A DNA stretch of 64,000 nt from Gymnopus androsaceus JB14 (lineage: Eukaryota > Basidiomycota > Agaricomycetes > Agaricales > Omphalotaceae): NCBI GenBank assembly GCA_009733575.1, contig ML769589.1, positions 61,609 to 125,608 on the forward strand. Direction: 5' to 3'. The position numbers and the translations under genes are program-made. How positions within the stretch are numbered: position 1 is the stretch's first letter; every line of letters begins with the position of its first letter. Below are positions 34,607 to 43,961 of this stretch, one piece after another. Under the pieces are notes generated by a model, which worked only from the letters and a program-made list of their open reading frames with translations, ran no database searches and was not told where the DNA came from.

Positions 34607-36142
34607 TCAATCTTCGAAACTATCTGAATCCTCCGATAGTCTGAGATCAAGTAGCTTTCTCAGTCGTTTGATCATATTGTCGCCAAAGCGGTGATACTTG
34701 TATACCAGAGTCAAATCACCCAAGCAGGCCACTTTAGAAACCTTCCCCTTCCCTCTCCCTTCGAAAGTGCGAGATTCTACCATATCGACGACGAAGTTCT
34801 CCGAGCCTTTAGGAATAACTTCAAAATCCACAAGATACAACGATTCAAGTTTTGGAATGAGAGGCGGTTGGTCATCCCAAAGCTGAAGTCCACGCATCAA
34901 CAACTTGGTGTTGAGATTACAGTTACAGAGTTTCAGATGCTTTAAAGTGGGGAAAAAGGCAAGAACAGAAAGAATGTCTTCTGTAGGCATCAACCGTACG
35001 CGAATCAGCTCGAAGGTCGATAGTGGCGCGGATGAACGAGTTTGAAGGCTTATGAGGTGCTCTGAAATGTTGGAAGGATCATCGCCGCCATATTCGCTGT
35101 GTTCGATGCGAAATGTGGCGAGGGAAGGGACTGTAATGAGATCGATGAAGTTCGACTCGCTCTCATCCTCCCACTGTTCCAATGAGAGTAGCCTGAGCGT
35201 AGGGAATTTCAAGGGAGGGATGCGAATTGTGGGATCGCGTAGCCATGCAGGGCAGAGCAGCCTGCATTCAACCAAGGTGCAACAGCTTTGCAATACGTTT
35301 AGGTAGGAGCGAGGGTCCGAATCAACATGGCGTAATTCCAAATGGAGAGACTGCAACTGCGCAGCCGGAAGTGGAAGCAAGGAGAGGATTATCTTCGCCG
35401 AGTGTTCATACGATGAACCACCTCTAAACTTTACGTCTTTCAAATGAGGCGAGTTGAGGAATGCTGTGAATCGATGACATAGAAAAGGTTTGAGATCGGA
35501 TTCATCGATATTCTTGAGAGAGAGATCCAGCTTCTTTAGGACTGGAAACGAGGATTGATCGAGAAAGGAAGCATTGACCAAGTTTCGGAGAGGAAGGACC
35601 AATGCCACCGACTCCAGTCGATTGCAGAACGGTACTAAGCGATCAAGCAGACCTTTAGGAAATGGGAAGCTGCTCAGATAACCATGTCTGAGAGAAACAT
35701 TCAAGGGAAGGGATCCACTGCGTTCGAGCCAATCAACCATCATAGCACCGTGCTCGACAAAATTCCTTCGTCCAAACCAGATATCAAACCCGCTCCAAAG
35801 TCTAGGGGTCCCATGAGCTACTTGTCTCCACGTAGAACAGACTTTCGAGATTAAAAGCTGGGGTTCATTCGGCACGCGTTCGCCTGCTCCAAAACAGTAT
35901 TCGTGGAAGATGCTGGATAAGATTTCAAAGGGAAGACGGCGTATGGGGGCCAATATGTTGCAAATTGTGGCGAGTTCGTTTCGTTTAGCTTTATACTGAT
36001 GCTTTAGCTGTAGGATTTGAGCCTTTAAACGCGTCGCTTCTGCTTCGATTGAGGCTTTTCGCGCTTTGAGGAATAACGTGTCGTCGGAAGAAAGTTGAAC
36101 TGGAATTTCGACAATGCGAGATTGAAGAAGATAACGCGCCAT
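34607..36142 (-). CDS. F-box protein with leucine-rich-like C-terminal region
   Basis: A clean single-exon gene of 511 residues. An N-terminal coiled coil (KASIEAEATRLKAQILQLKH) leads into the F-box core LAPIRRLPFEILSSIFHEYC and VCSTWRQVAHGTPRLWSGF, the usual pattern of agaricomycete F-box proteins. The remainder has spaced Leu-rich strands (LESVALVLPLRNL, FPVLKKLDLSLKNI, FPTLKHLKLCNC, LESLYLVDFEVI) that likely form a curved repeat domain for substrate binding. F-box proteins link substrates to the SCF ubiquitin ligase through Skp1. The family is greatly expanded in these fungi and individual roles are rarely known. The C-terminus is acidic and Ser-rich. Confidence 0.9.
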   Translation of the reverse strand: MARYLLQSRIVEIPVQLSSDDTLFLKARKASIEAEATRLKAQILQLKHQYKAKRNELATICNILAPIRRLPFEILSSIFHEYCFGAGERVPNEPQLLISKVCSTWRQVAHGTPRLWSGFDIWFGRRNFVEHGAMMVDWLERSGSLPLNVSLRHGYLSSFPFPKGLLDRLVPFCNRLESVALVLPLRNLVNASFLDQSSFPVLKKLDLSLKNIDESDLKPFLCHRFTAFLNSPHLKDVKFRGGSSYEHSAKIILSLLPLPAAQLQSLHLELRHVDSDPRSYLNVLQSCCTLVECRLLCPAWLRDPTIRIPPLKFPTLRLLSLEQWEDESESNFIDLITVPSLATFRIEHSEYGGDDPSNISEHLISLQTRSSAPLSTFELIRVRLMPTEDILSVLAFFPTLKHLKLCNCNLNTKLLMRGLQLWDDQPPLIPKLESLYLVDFEVIPKGSENFVVDMVESRTFEGRGKGKVSKVACLGDLTLVYKYHRFGDNMIKRLRKLLDLRLSEDSDSFED

Positions 36143-36627
36143 AGTCTAGAGCATGAACCAGATGTGAGGAAAATATACAATACACGGAGTTCAATTATAC
36201 CTGAACGATGAAAATGGTCGAAATCAACGTGAGTGGCTCGTTAGGCGCTCGGTGGGAGCGGCTTGGGCGCGTATTTCTCCACTTCATCGGTATTGAGGCG
36301 ACATTGAAAAACCCACAAATAGAAGGATCACTGGTTACTCCGACTCCGACCTGAGTCGCTGTTGATCCGATTCCGAAACTGTATGCGGCGTCGCTTAGGG
36401 TCAAGTATGGATAATTGGGGGCGCAGTGGTGACGAGTCGGAGCTGTGAGGCTCGGATCAGGTATGGAATAAGAAGAGATATTGAGAGGGAGGGATACTAA
36501 TAACTACTTGGCCCTTGTAGTAGGCCTTATATAATCTGCAGTAAGTGTCTATAATGTCCGGTAAGTAGCTGAGTAAGTAATCATGCTCGGGAGTGTAAGT
36601 ACCGTCAGAGTCATCCAAGAGTCGTCT
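36143..36627. other. intergenic spacer
   Basis: About 480 bases between two minus-strand genes. No supported feature is seen. Confidence 0.4.
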
Positions 36628-37015
36628 CCTTGTTCAGTGCTATAACTCGGCGGTCCTGAAAGTGTCAAATTTTCCAAGTTTGCCTCCATAAAACCTCTCT
36701 ATCGTCAGCCCTGCTGAGTACGCTCCATCGACTCATCCACCCTGGTTGGATCAATTGATTCGACTTCAACAGGCTCCGAGACGACGATATTTTCGGAATC
36801 ATGGCGTTCACCGTGTCCTTGTTCACTGCTATAACCCGGCGGCTCTGAAGGTGTCAAATTTCCTCTGTCTCTATAAAACATCTCTGTCGCAAGCCCTCTC
36901 TCCAGCTTCTGCATACGTTCCATCAACTCATCCATTCTGCGCGCAGATGCTGCGACCGTTGCTGGATCGATTGAGCCGTCTAGTTCAGCAGGCTCCGAGA
37001 CGACGATATTTGTCA
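36628..37015. repeat. tandem duplication covering the 3' end of a gene
   Basis: Two imperfect copies lie head to tail, about 36628-36793 and 36817-37015. Shared blocks include CCTTGTTCA.TGCTATAAC, AAAGTGTCAAATTT / AAGGTGTCAAATTT, and CAGGCTCCGAGACGACGATAT. In the protein this repeats NIVVSEP and the following acidic SIDP region. The stop codon of the gene lies inside the left copy. Confidence 0.75.
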
Positions 37016-37830
37016 GGGGATTCGGAGACGTGTTCAAGTATATAAGCCTCAACTTCTCCTCCCATTGAGCTCTCTTTCTGAGTGAGGGCTAGCTGTGCGG
37101 AACCTGCAGATGGACGTCTGGGAAGGACTCGAATGGCGGTGGCGAGACGATTTTTCTTGCTCTTGCGAAGGTAGTACACACTAATAAGAACAATGATCCC
37201 GAATGTGGCAAGTGCGCCAAAAACAACTCCGATTATTGCGTCTGTATGATTATTTGGACTAGCAGGTTTAGTCAATCGTTGATTACTGCATCAGAATCAG
37301 CATACAACTTTTGTAAAGCACATACCTGTTAGAAGTTACGCGACCGAATGTACTAGATCCAGAAACGCTCGTCGATTCCACGCCCAAGGTAGAAGTGGCA
37401 GTGGCAGTGGCAGTGGTAGTGACGGTGGTGTGCGTGGAGGGATTGCCGTGTTTTGAGGGGTCGAGAGCGTTGTCTTCAATACTTTAGATCACGTAGAATC
37501 GGTTGTGATTAAGCAGGGACCAAGGATAACATACCAAACTGGCAACTCCGTCTCTGAGATGTAGATTGACCTGATTCAGTGAGTGGGAAATTGAATCTTT
37601 CTACCCCTGAATCAAGAAAGGAAGTAAGCTAATAACTAGTTGATAAGTAAACCATCCTTACTCACAGTTCTTGGACCCCGAACTGCTTCCACTAGACATA
37701 ATTCCGTGACAGGATGTATCCGGCGCAGAGTTTGATTCACGCCGTGGCAAGATCATTTGTGAAGATTCTTCCACAGTGCAAGTCGAAGGTAGCTTGAGAG
37801 ACTATGGCAATAAAGCCTTCGCTAGGAATG
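36705..37830 (-). CDS. Ser/Thr-rich single-pass membrane protein
   Basis: Minus-strand exons give, in order: a Thr/Ser/Ala-rich outer part (STHTTVTTTATATATSTLG and VESTSVSGSSTFGRV), one transmembrane helix (IIGVVFGALATFGIIVLISV) with a basic stop-transfer YYLRKSKKNR, and a cytoplasmic tail with LRLIYLNTSPNPL, a short coil (RRMDELMERMQKLERG) and the repeated NIVVSEP block, stop at 36705. The frame changes once near 37080, between LALTQKE and the EEKLRLI segment. The Thr/Ala tract is coded by a GGCAGT microsatellite near 37396. The plan resembles fungal wall-stress or Mid2-like sensors, but many basidiomycete proteins share it. The first exon and signal peptide were not located with confidence (region 37450-37830). 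Confidence 0.6.
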
Positions 37831-39937
37831 GGATATGGGATAAGCCAAAGCTGAAACAATTGACATCTGTAGCCTTCTGTAGCTCACCTGAAAGAATATA
37901 GTAGTAATACAAAGTGCTCTGCTACCTGAGCAGAACAGATAATAATGAAAAGAAGGAGGCTCGGAGAATGAGGTAGAGGTGTCAGTCAGAGACCACCCCG
38001 TAGATTTTATCTTATTAGCTGCACCATACTATACCAACGATCCAAGCAACGATCACATTATCATCATACACCACAAAGCTATAAACACACAGTTATCATC
38101 ATGTTGTCATGTTTTTCAGAGTTACAATCAGTCGAGTGCCCTCGGGTAAACGGCCTGTATGCTTAGTCTCCCTTCAGATCGTTCCTAGTGAGCGAGAGTT
38201 TATGAGGCGTTACGTCCATCCACAAACATCGCGGATTCACTAGTAGTCTATTGCATTCCATCGTTAGAACAAGAAGTCAATACTATGGTATCATACCGAT
38301 TCCCGCCCCATAGAAAATAGCAATTCAATCTGTATCCTTAGTCGCTGGTTTTAGAAGCTGGAACTGATATCAACGGACTATTGTGGAGTGACTGAGTGGG
38401 TGTGTTTACCGCTGAGTTCAGAAGCTGGCCGAAATCGTAGCGAAATTTTGTTTGAATAGATGCTGTAGTAGGGCCTAGCTGGGAGAATCTGCATGGTGGA
38501 GGCTCTCATCTGAGTCTCGTAATTTTTGACGGAGCCTGAGGGACGAACACTTACCACAATTCCCGGGATTGCAAAGTTCTCGATGAAATACTCGGAGACT
38601 GTGCTCTGGAAGCTTAACATTTGAATATTTTGAGCAGGACAAGAGCAAGAGGTTTCTGGACCGTCGATGAGCCGTATATTCATAAATTCTTACCCGATGA
38701 CTACAGCAGTACTTGCCATTCATTCCGGAGCTCGACCAAAACTCGACTCCGAGTCATCATCCGACTGGAAACTCGAACTGCTTAACGATCTATAGTAACG
38801 TTAGAGCTTCAAGGGGTTTTCTGAGAAATACGAATGAACTTTGAAGTTATCTTGTAGCCTCTATAGACTATAGCTAGCCTTGTAACTAGCGTGACTTAAA
38901 AATTGTGAGCTTGAGGAAGAAGCAAGCAAATAAGCGCCATGAAATTAAGCGCTGCCCCTTTTCTTTGACTTTCTCCCTCTGAGACAACTTAAAGAATACG
39001 AAGCAAGTCGCACGTATGTATCGAAATATCTTTTCAACGGGTACTTACGTCAATATTGAACTGTACCTATCTTTCCAGTTTCCAGTCAACCCGATCCTTG
39101 TTCGAGAACCCTCAATTCTTCGGAATTGATGCTGGGGCAAGGATCCAAGAGACACATGGCGACTTTATCTTCTCCCGCTGGATCATCTCCAGTTCCCGGT
39201 TCCCAGCAACATGAATACTTCCCGACCTGAGGTTTCGTGGCGGCTTCCCTCAATAAGAAGCTTTCACCAGTCCTGCTGCGACTAGGACGACCTCCGTGCC
39301 CTTTCTACAGGATTTTAATGCACGAGACATCATATGGGCTACTGCTCCGAGTCCTAAAGTCATGCATCTATCTCGAGAGCTCCGGATTCCAAGGCTGCAG
39401 TGGCTGTTTTGACGCCAGGGTAGATCTCCCCTACTCTTGACAGTTCAACTTTGCTGTTGGTGATTATGACCGCAGTAAATTCGCACTGGGCACGATCGTG
39501 AGTCCACTTAATTATCATTTGGTTTGAAGGAGCTGATGACTACGAACTTAATCAGAAACGCATCCTATTATCTGGGCGATGATGATCTCCGAGCTCTCCA
39601 TTTTAGAACACGCAAGCCTTTATTTGGGGAACTCTTGATTTCTTGTTACTCCGATGTTACCGCTCGGTTACAGCTACATATGTAGCGCTCGATGTCATGG
39701 ATGCGATGCTATATTTTCGATCTTTTCTACTCGTCGGCCTTGCCCGAATGAGTGCATCGGTTATGATAATTATCTTTTAAAAGCGGCGGGCTACCTACAA
39801 GTCCCCAGCTTGTTGATCGAGTTGCCCCGCATCATCTATTCTTCGTCCTTTGCTGGCTCAAAGGACCAGAAAACTCGTCCCTTTCATCTTCTTTCTTCAT
39901 TTTCTTTCCTAGGGTATTATCGCGACGCTCGCTGCAT
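37831..39937. other. gene-poor stretch
   Basis: About 2.1 kb with only short open frames. On the minus strand near 39090-39240 there is a Cys-containing reading (CCWEPGTGDDPAGEDK) that I cannot place. No repeats, RNA genes or promoters are recognised. Confidence 0.35.
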
Positions 39938-40560
39938 ATGCATTCAATATCCGCTTTATCCTCACCTTTGGGCTTTGCCTCAGTCTTGTTTTCACTGCAT
40001 TTGCGGTACCCGTTGATGTGGCTCATGTGAGTGGCTTGAGCGCAAGCTACTACCTTACAGTAATATTGATTATCGTTTCCCCGCAGCCTCTTAGATGCTC
40101 GATACCAGTGACATTAAGCTGAAGCACCCCTATAGTACGCGCTTAGAACCAGTTTCAGTTTGACGTCAACTTTGTGGCAGCTTCTGGCAAAAACGTTGCC
40201 TTCGCTCCGTTCACGGACGGAACCGACGGGTCTGTAGAACAGGAACACATCAAGGACAGAGTCAAGGAACTCGTCATTGCCTGGCAAAATACCTTGCATG
40301 TAGCTCCGCATGTTGAGTTTGAAAATCATGCCCGAGTAACTAGTGAGGAAGTCGACGTACAATTCGACCTAGTGGAGAAGTCGTCGGGAAAAAAGAAGTA
40401 CACGGGTAAAGCTGCTTGGAAATCGAAAAAAGGATCAATAAGTGAAGGCAGTAAGGTGCTTTTCGCGCGAGATGAAAGGTTAGTGATCATGAAACTTTTG
40501 TTTCCAATTTATAAAGTCTTGATTCTCGATTTTTATAGCGGTAAAGTGACGTCAAAATGA
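39938..40560 (+). CDS. small secreted protein of unknown function
   Basis: A hydrophobic signal-like segment (FILTFGLCLSLVFTAFAVPV, about 39954-40013) is followed by an intron (about 40027-40093). The mature part then begins MLDTSDIKLKHPYSTRLEP. After a single-base break near 40155 it continues QFDVNFVAASGKNVAFAPFT, IKDRVKELVIAWQNTL and VDVQFDLVEKSSGKKKY. A last intron at 40479-40538 leads to SGKVTSK and TGA at 40560. Total about 170 residues. The two pieces QFDVNFVAASGK and QFDLVEKSSGKK look like an internal repeat. The ATG at 39938 requires a second one-base shift before the signal segment, so the start is uncertain. No family is recognised; it could be an effector-like or wall-associated protein. 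Confidence 0.5.
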
Positions 40561-41096
40561 AACTGAAGTAGACGGCTAGAGTGACGAGGATATATATGGG
40601 CCAACTAGCTCAACGTTAGCTGAGCAAAAGCGATGAGATTAAACAAAAAATGGGATGGATTACATGTACACCGGTCGTATGGGCCTGCGTCTAACTGTCG
40701 GAAAGTGTGAAGCCTGCCTCGTAGGTTCAGCGAAAGTCTGCCACGTCTCAGCTTCATGCAGCGCCTAGGCCGCGCTCGTTATAGATTCAGAAAGAATTTC
40801 GAGTCCTCATTCGAACCTTGGAAAGAATATATGAAAAGCAAGAAGTTGATTGAGATGCAACTCTACAAGTTCAAGAAAAGCATATCCGAGGTAATTGGAG
40901 TTCAGCGAAAGCGGGTCTCGAGTAACACTTTACGCGACCAATAAGTATATAAGCCTCTGCAGTAAACCCTGCGGAATGGTTAGCCTAATTCGGCACTAAA
41001 AAAAACTTTTGGTCAGTGAATGTCGAATATAATAATAAACGCTGTGGATCACCTACCGTGCATGTCTTTCAGTACTTGTACATACTTCATCAAAGT
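40561..41096. other. intergenic spacer
   Basis: About 530 bases. A 62-codon open frame (40756-40944) rich in Lys/Arg shows no motif. No supported gene. Confidence 0.4.
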
Positions 41097-42805
41097 CTAC
41101 GCCTTTCCTTTCAGGTCTATTCGCATTTGCGACATCTCCGGGAGGAATTCAGCGACTCTTTCCCAACGCTCTCGCCATTTGGAACCGATTTCGGGTGAGA
41201 TTAGGTTGGTATCCTCCCACTCGGGGTTCTTATCATCGCAGCCCCAGGTCAATGAGACTTTCGGAGGCAAGATTTGGGAAAGAAATCTGGTGACCTGTGC
41301 AGAGTTGTTAATCAGGCGAAAAGCCAACTGCCAATCGGTCCAGATGAGTAAATGCAGCAAAAGTCCCTATGTCCTCCGGGACATGTTCGGCATCAAGATA
41401 GAGGTAAAGATTATCGATTTTGGGACAGTGAACTGCTAAATGCAGCAGACAACGAAGAGAGAGTTTTTGGGGGGTCTCTGGGAGGATAATTCCAGGCAAT
41501 GGACTCAGATAGAGGTATCGCAAAGAAGGCCAGCTTTGAGCCAGCCTTTCAATGTCCGAATCACCTAATGAAAGAGGACAAGCAGTCTTCAAACTGAAGC
41601 GTCTTATCCTGGTGTATGGCAGGAGTGGTTGTAGATCGTCAAATGATACAAGATCTGCTGGCGACGATTTCAACTCATTGATGAGCTCCGTCGTCGTATT
41701 GAGATAAGAGAATGAAAGCTCTTCGACTTGCATACATGTTTGAGCTATCCGAGAAATCAATTCTCGAACTTCTCTAGCGGATGCAGGATCGAATGAAACA
41801 ACGCGTATATCCTTCAAATTTCTAGGTTCTAAGAAGATTTCCAAAGCCGCAGAGAATGATGAATAAAGCTGGAGGACCGTTAGGTTCTTTAATCCATTAC
41901 TTCCTTCACAAAGGCCAGTAAGATCAATAATGGTAACTGGCTCGGCGTAATCGCTGCCATCAAGTTCGAAAACATCTAGACGCGACAAGGGCAAATCCGA
42001 AATGCCCTTCAGTATTGGGGACAAATCCGGAAAAGGTGGAATGATGAGCTCCGTAAGCTTGGGTAGATCTTGTACGAGAATCAACAGAGAAGCATGATAC
42101 TCCATGCAAGGATAGAGGAAGAGCTTAAGAGATGTAAGATGTGGCATCCGCGCCGAAACGCATGAAAACAATGACTCGAAATCTTTGATGGGATTGGGCT
42201 GATAACAGAGGAATTCGAGGCTTTCAACGGTGTCGTTCATGAAAATTTCACCGTACACTTCAGTTTGAGACTGGCCATCTATAATTTCCCACTTCATGTC
42301 ACGAAGATTGGGGAGAAGGGGACCAGACGATCTTATTCTTCCCAGAGATCCTAGACAGTGGTAGAAATCGATTGCGTCATTTATAGTGCCTAGGACGCGA
42401 ATTCGACGCTGGTACACATTCTGGAAGCGAAGCCACGCCTTGTGTGTAAGTCCATGCTTGAAGCGATAGTCATGCTGTGTACGGAGCTGCTAGTCAGTGA
42501 AAGAAAAGTATTTGCAGGTAGTTACTCACATTTTGGCCAGTAGAAACATCTTCGAGCTCTCCAAAAAGACGTAACAGCGGTTCAAGCTCGTCGACCTGGT
42601 ACCAGAGTACGTTTAAGCTCTCCTCCGACCACTGCTTGCAAACCACTGCAGTTGCGGCGTTTGTAGGACGAGTACAGAGGGAAAATATTGTATGAAGGAT
42701 TTCTGGAATGCATAGGCAGTGGTGCATAGAATTTGAGATGGAGATAGACGCGTTCTGGAAGAATTCAGATTCGGAACACGCCTTCAGAAAAAAATTGTCA
42801 TGCAT
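41097..42805 (-). CDS. F-box protein with leucine-rich-like repeats
   Basis: Two exons. The first (from 42805, MHDNFFLKAC) contains an F-box-like start CLCIPEILHTIFSLC and AATAVVCKQWSEESLNVLW; a short intron near 42530-42480 follows. The second exon is a long leucine-rich region (MPHLTSLKLFLYP, LPKLTELIIPPFPDL, LKNLTVLQLYSS, SWPSLRYLYLSPL, HCPKIDNLYLYLDAEH). Near 41316 the frame shifts by one base (LAVGFS then LINNSAQVTRFLSQIL), after which it ends with KWRERWERVAEFLPEM, stop 41097. Further in-frame ATGs lie upstream (42886), but they would overlap the divergent gene starting at 42872, so I choose 42805. Presumed SCF substrate adaptor; substrate unknown. Confidence 0.82.
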
Positions 42806-42871
42806 GGCGCTCGCTCGCCTTTGGGCGCTAAACGCGACTTGCTCCGAGCGTTCCATCGTTCTCGCCTTAAA

Positions 42872-43743
42872 ATGTCCGTAACCCATTCAATGCCAACCTA
42901 TTCTTTTGATTTTGGAACCTCTTACCTTGATGATGAACCTCCCAAGCACACGCATCTAACTGCCACTGAAGATTTCGACAACCAAAATTTCGACTCTTCA
43001 AGATCGCAGATTCACGACGAAAAAGGCAAAACTCGAAGAATCAATCCCTTCAGTGAATAGCGTTAGAATTTTTTTCTGACTTTTCGCTGCTAATACTATC
43101 ACTCCAGACCTTGCTACACGCCTCCCTGCAGATCTCGTGGACGGAGATGGAAGCTTACATCACGCCAGGAGCGATTATGCCCAGTTTTCGAGATTAGGAA
43201 GGAGCTGCAAATTCGATATCTAGTTGACCGAAGGCACATCTATGATTATTTTCATTCTCGTGGTATGTTATTCGTGCAATAAGCCATACCTATCAAGTTT
43301 GGCAAAGGCGATTTTATCATCGATAACCCAATACATCCAGGCCTTCGTGTTGCGAAGGAGGATCGTCATAGCAATCTCGCCAGACATAGAGCTACAATGG
43401 GTCGACCTAAACATGTCAAGGTACTACGCTTAAAGTAGCTACTTACTTATCGCTGACTGGCTATCTCGCGTTGAAGAATACTCCTTCGCCAGTCTATCCC
43501 GTCAGGCTAGATCCTTCCAAGCGCCTTGCCGCCCGCTCTAGGAAGAAAAGAATCAACGAACCTGCTGGCGATCCTTACGAGTTCAGTTCCAACTCTGTCG
43601 CTACGCCCACGCCTAACTTGGGTCAATCGGACTCGAGGTATGGCTAGAAATATGCTGCTTCTAGTTGTTCTGAATCATTTTTTCGTAGGCTTGTATTGCC
43701 TAATAATCCTTCAAACCATCCATTATCGCATTTATTATTCTAA
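42872..43743 (+). CDS. homeodomain-like protein, short paralog of the gene at 61 kb
   Basis: Five exons (42872-43052, 43108-43262, 43341-43420, 43477-43637, 43689-43743) follow the same intron positions as the gene at 61389. Shared protein blocks are SQIHDEKGKTRRINPF, EMEAYITPGAIMP, IRKELQIRY, VDRRHIYDYFHSRG and LRVAKEDRHSNL. After that the two diverge; here a basic segment (SKRLAARSRKKRINEP) leads to a short tail and TAA at 43743. Exon 2 has two extra bases (near 43141 and 43187) that break the frame relative to the paralog. The helix VDRRHIYDYFHSRG resembles homeodomain helix 3, so DNA binding is plausible. Either a damaged copy or a true gene with assembly indels. Confidence 0.6.
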
Positions 43744-43832
43744 ACATTCCAACCATGTAGCCAAATTGTTGAAGGACTAGCCGTGTAGCACTCGGATTCC
43801 GTCACTGTATTCGTAGAACAAACATCATTCCA

Positions 43833-43937
43833 GTGGTCAATTTCTTGCATCTTTCTTGTCCATAATCTTGTTGTAACTATAAACTCTATACATCATCATT
43901 TCAGTGGTCACTTCTTGTACATACTGTAATCTTGAAG
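43833..43937 (+). repeat. short imperfect tandem repeat
   Basis: CAGTGGTCAATTTCTTG...CATAATCTTG at 43833-43873 recurs as CAGTGGTCACTTCTTG...TGTAATCTTG at 43904-43935. It is a local duplication in the spacer. Confidence 0.45.
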
Positions 43938-43961
43938 CTGAATCCCATCTAAACTCGTTAT

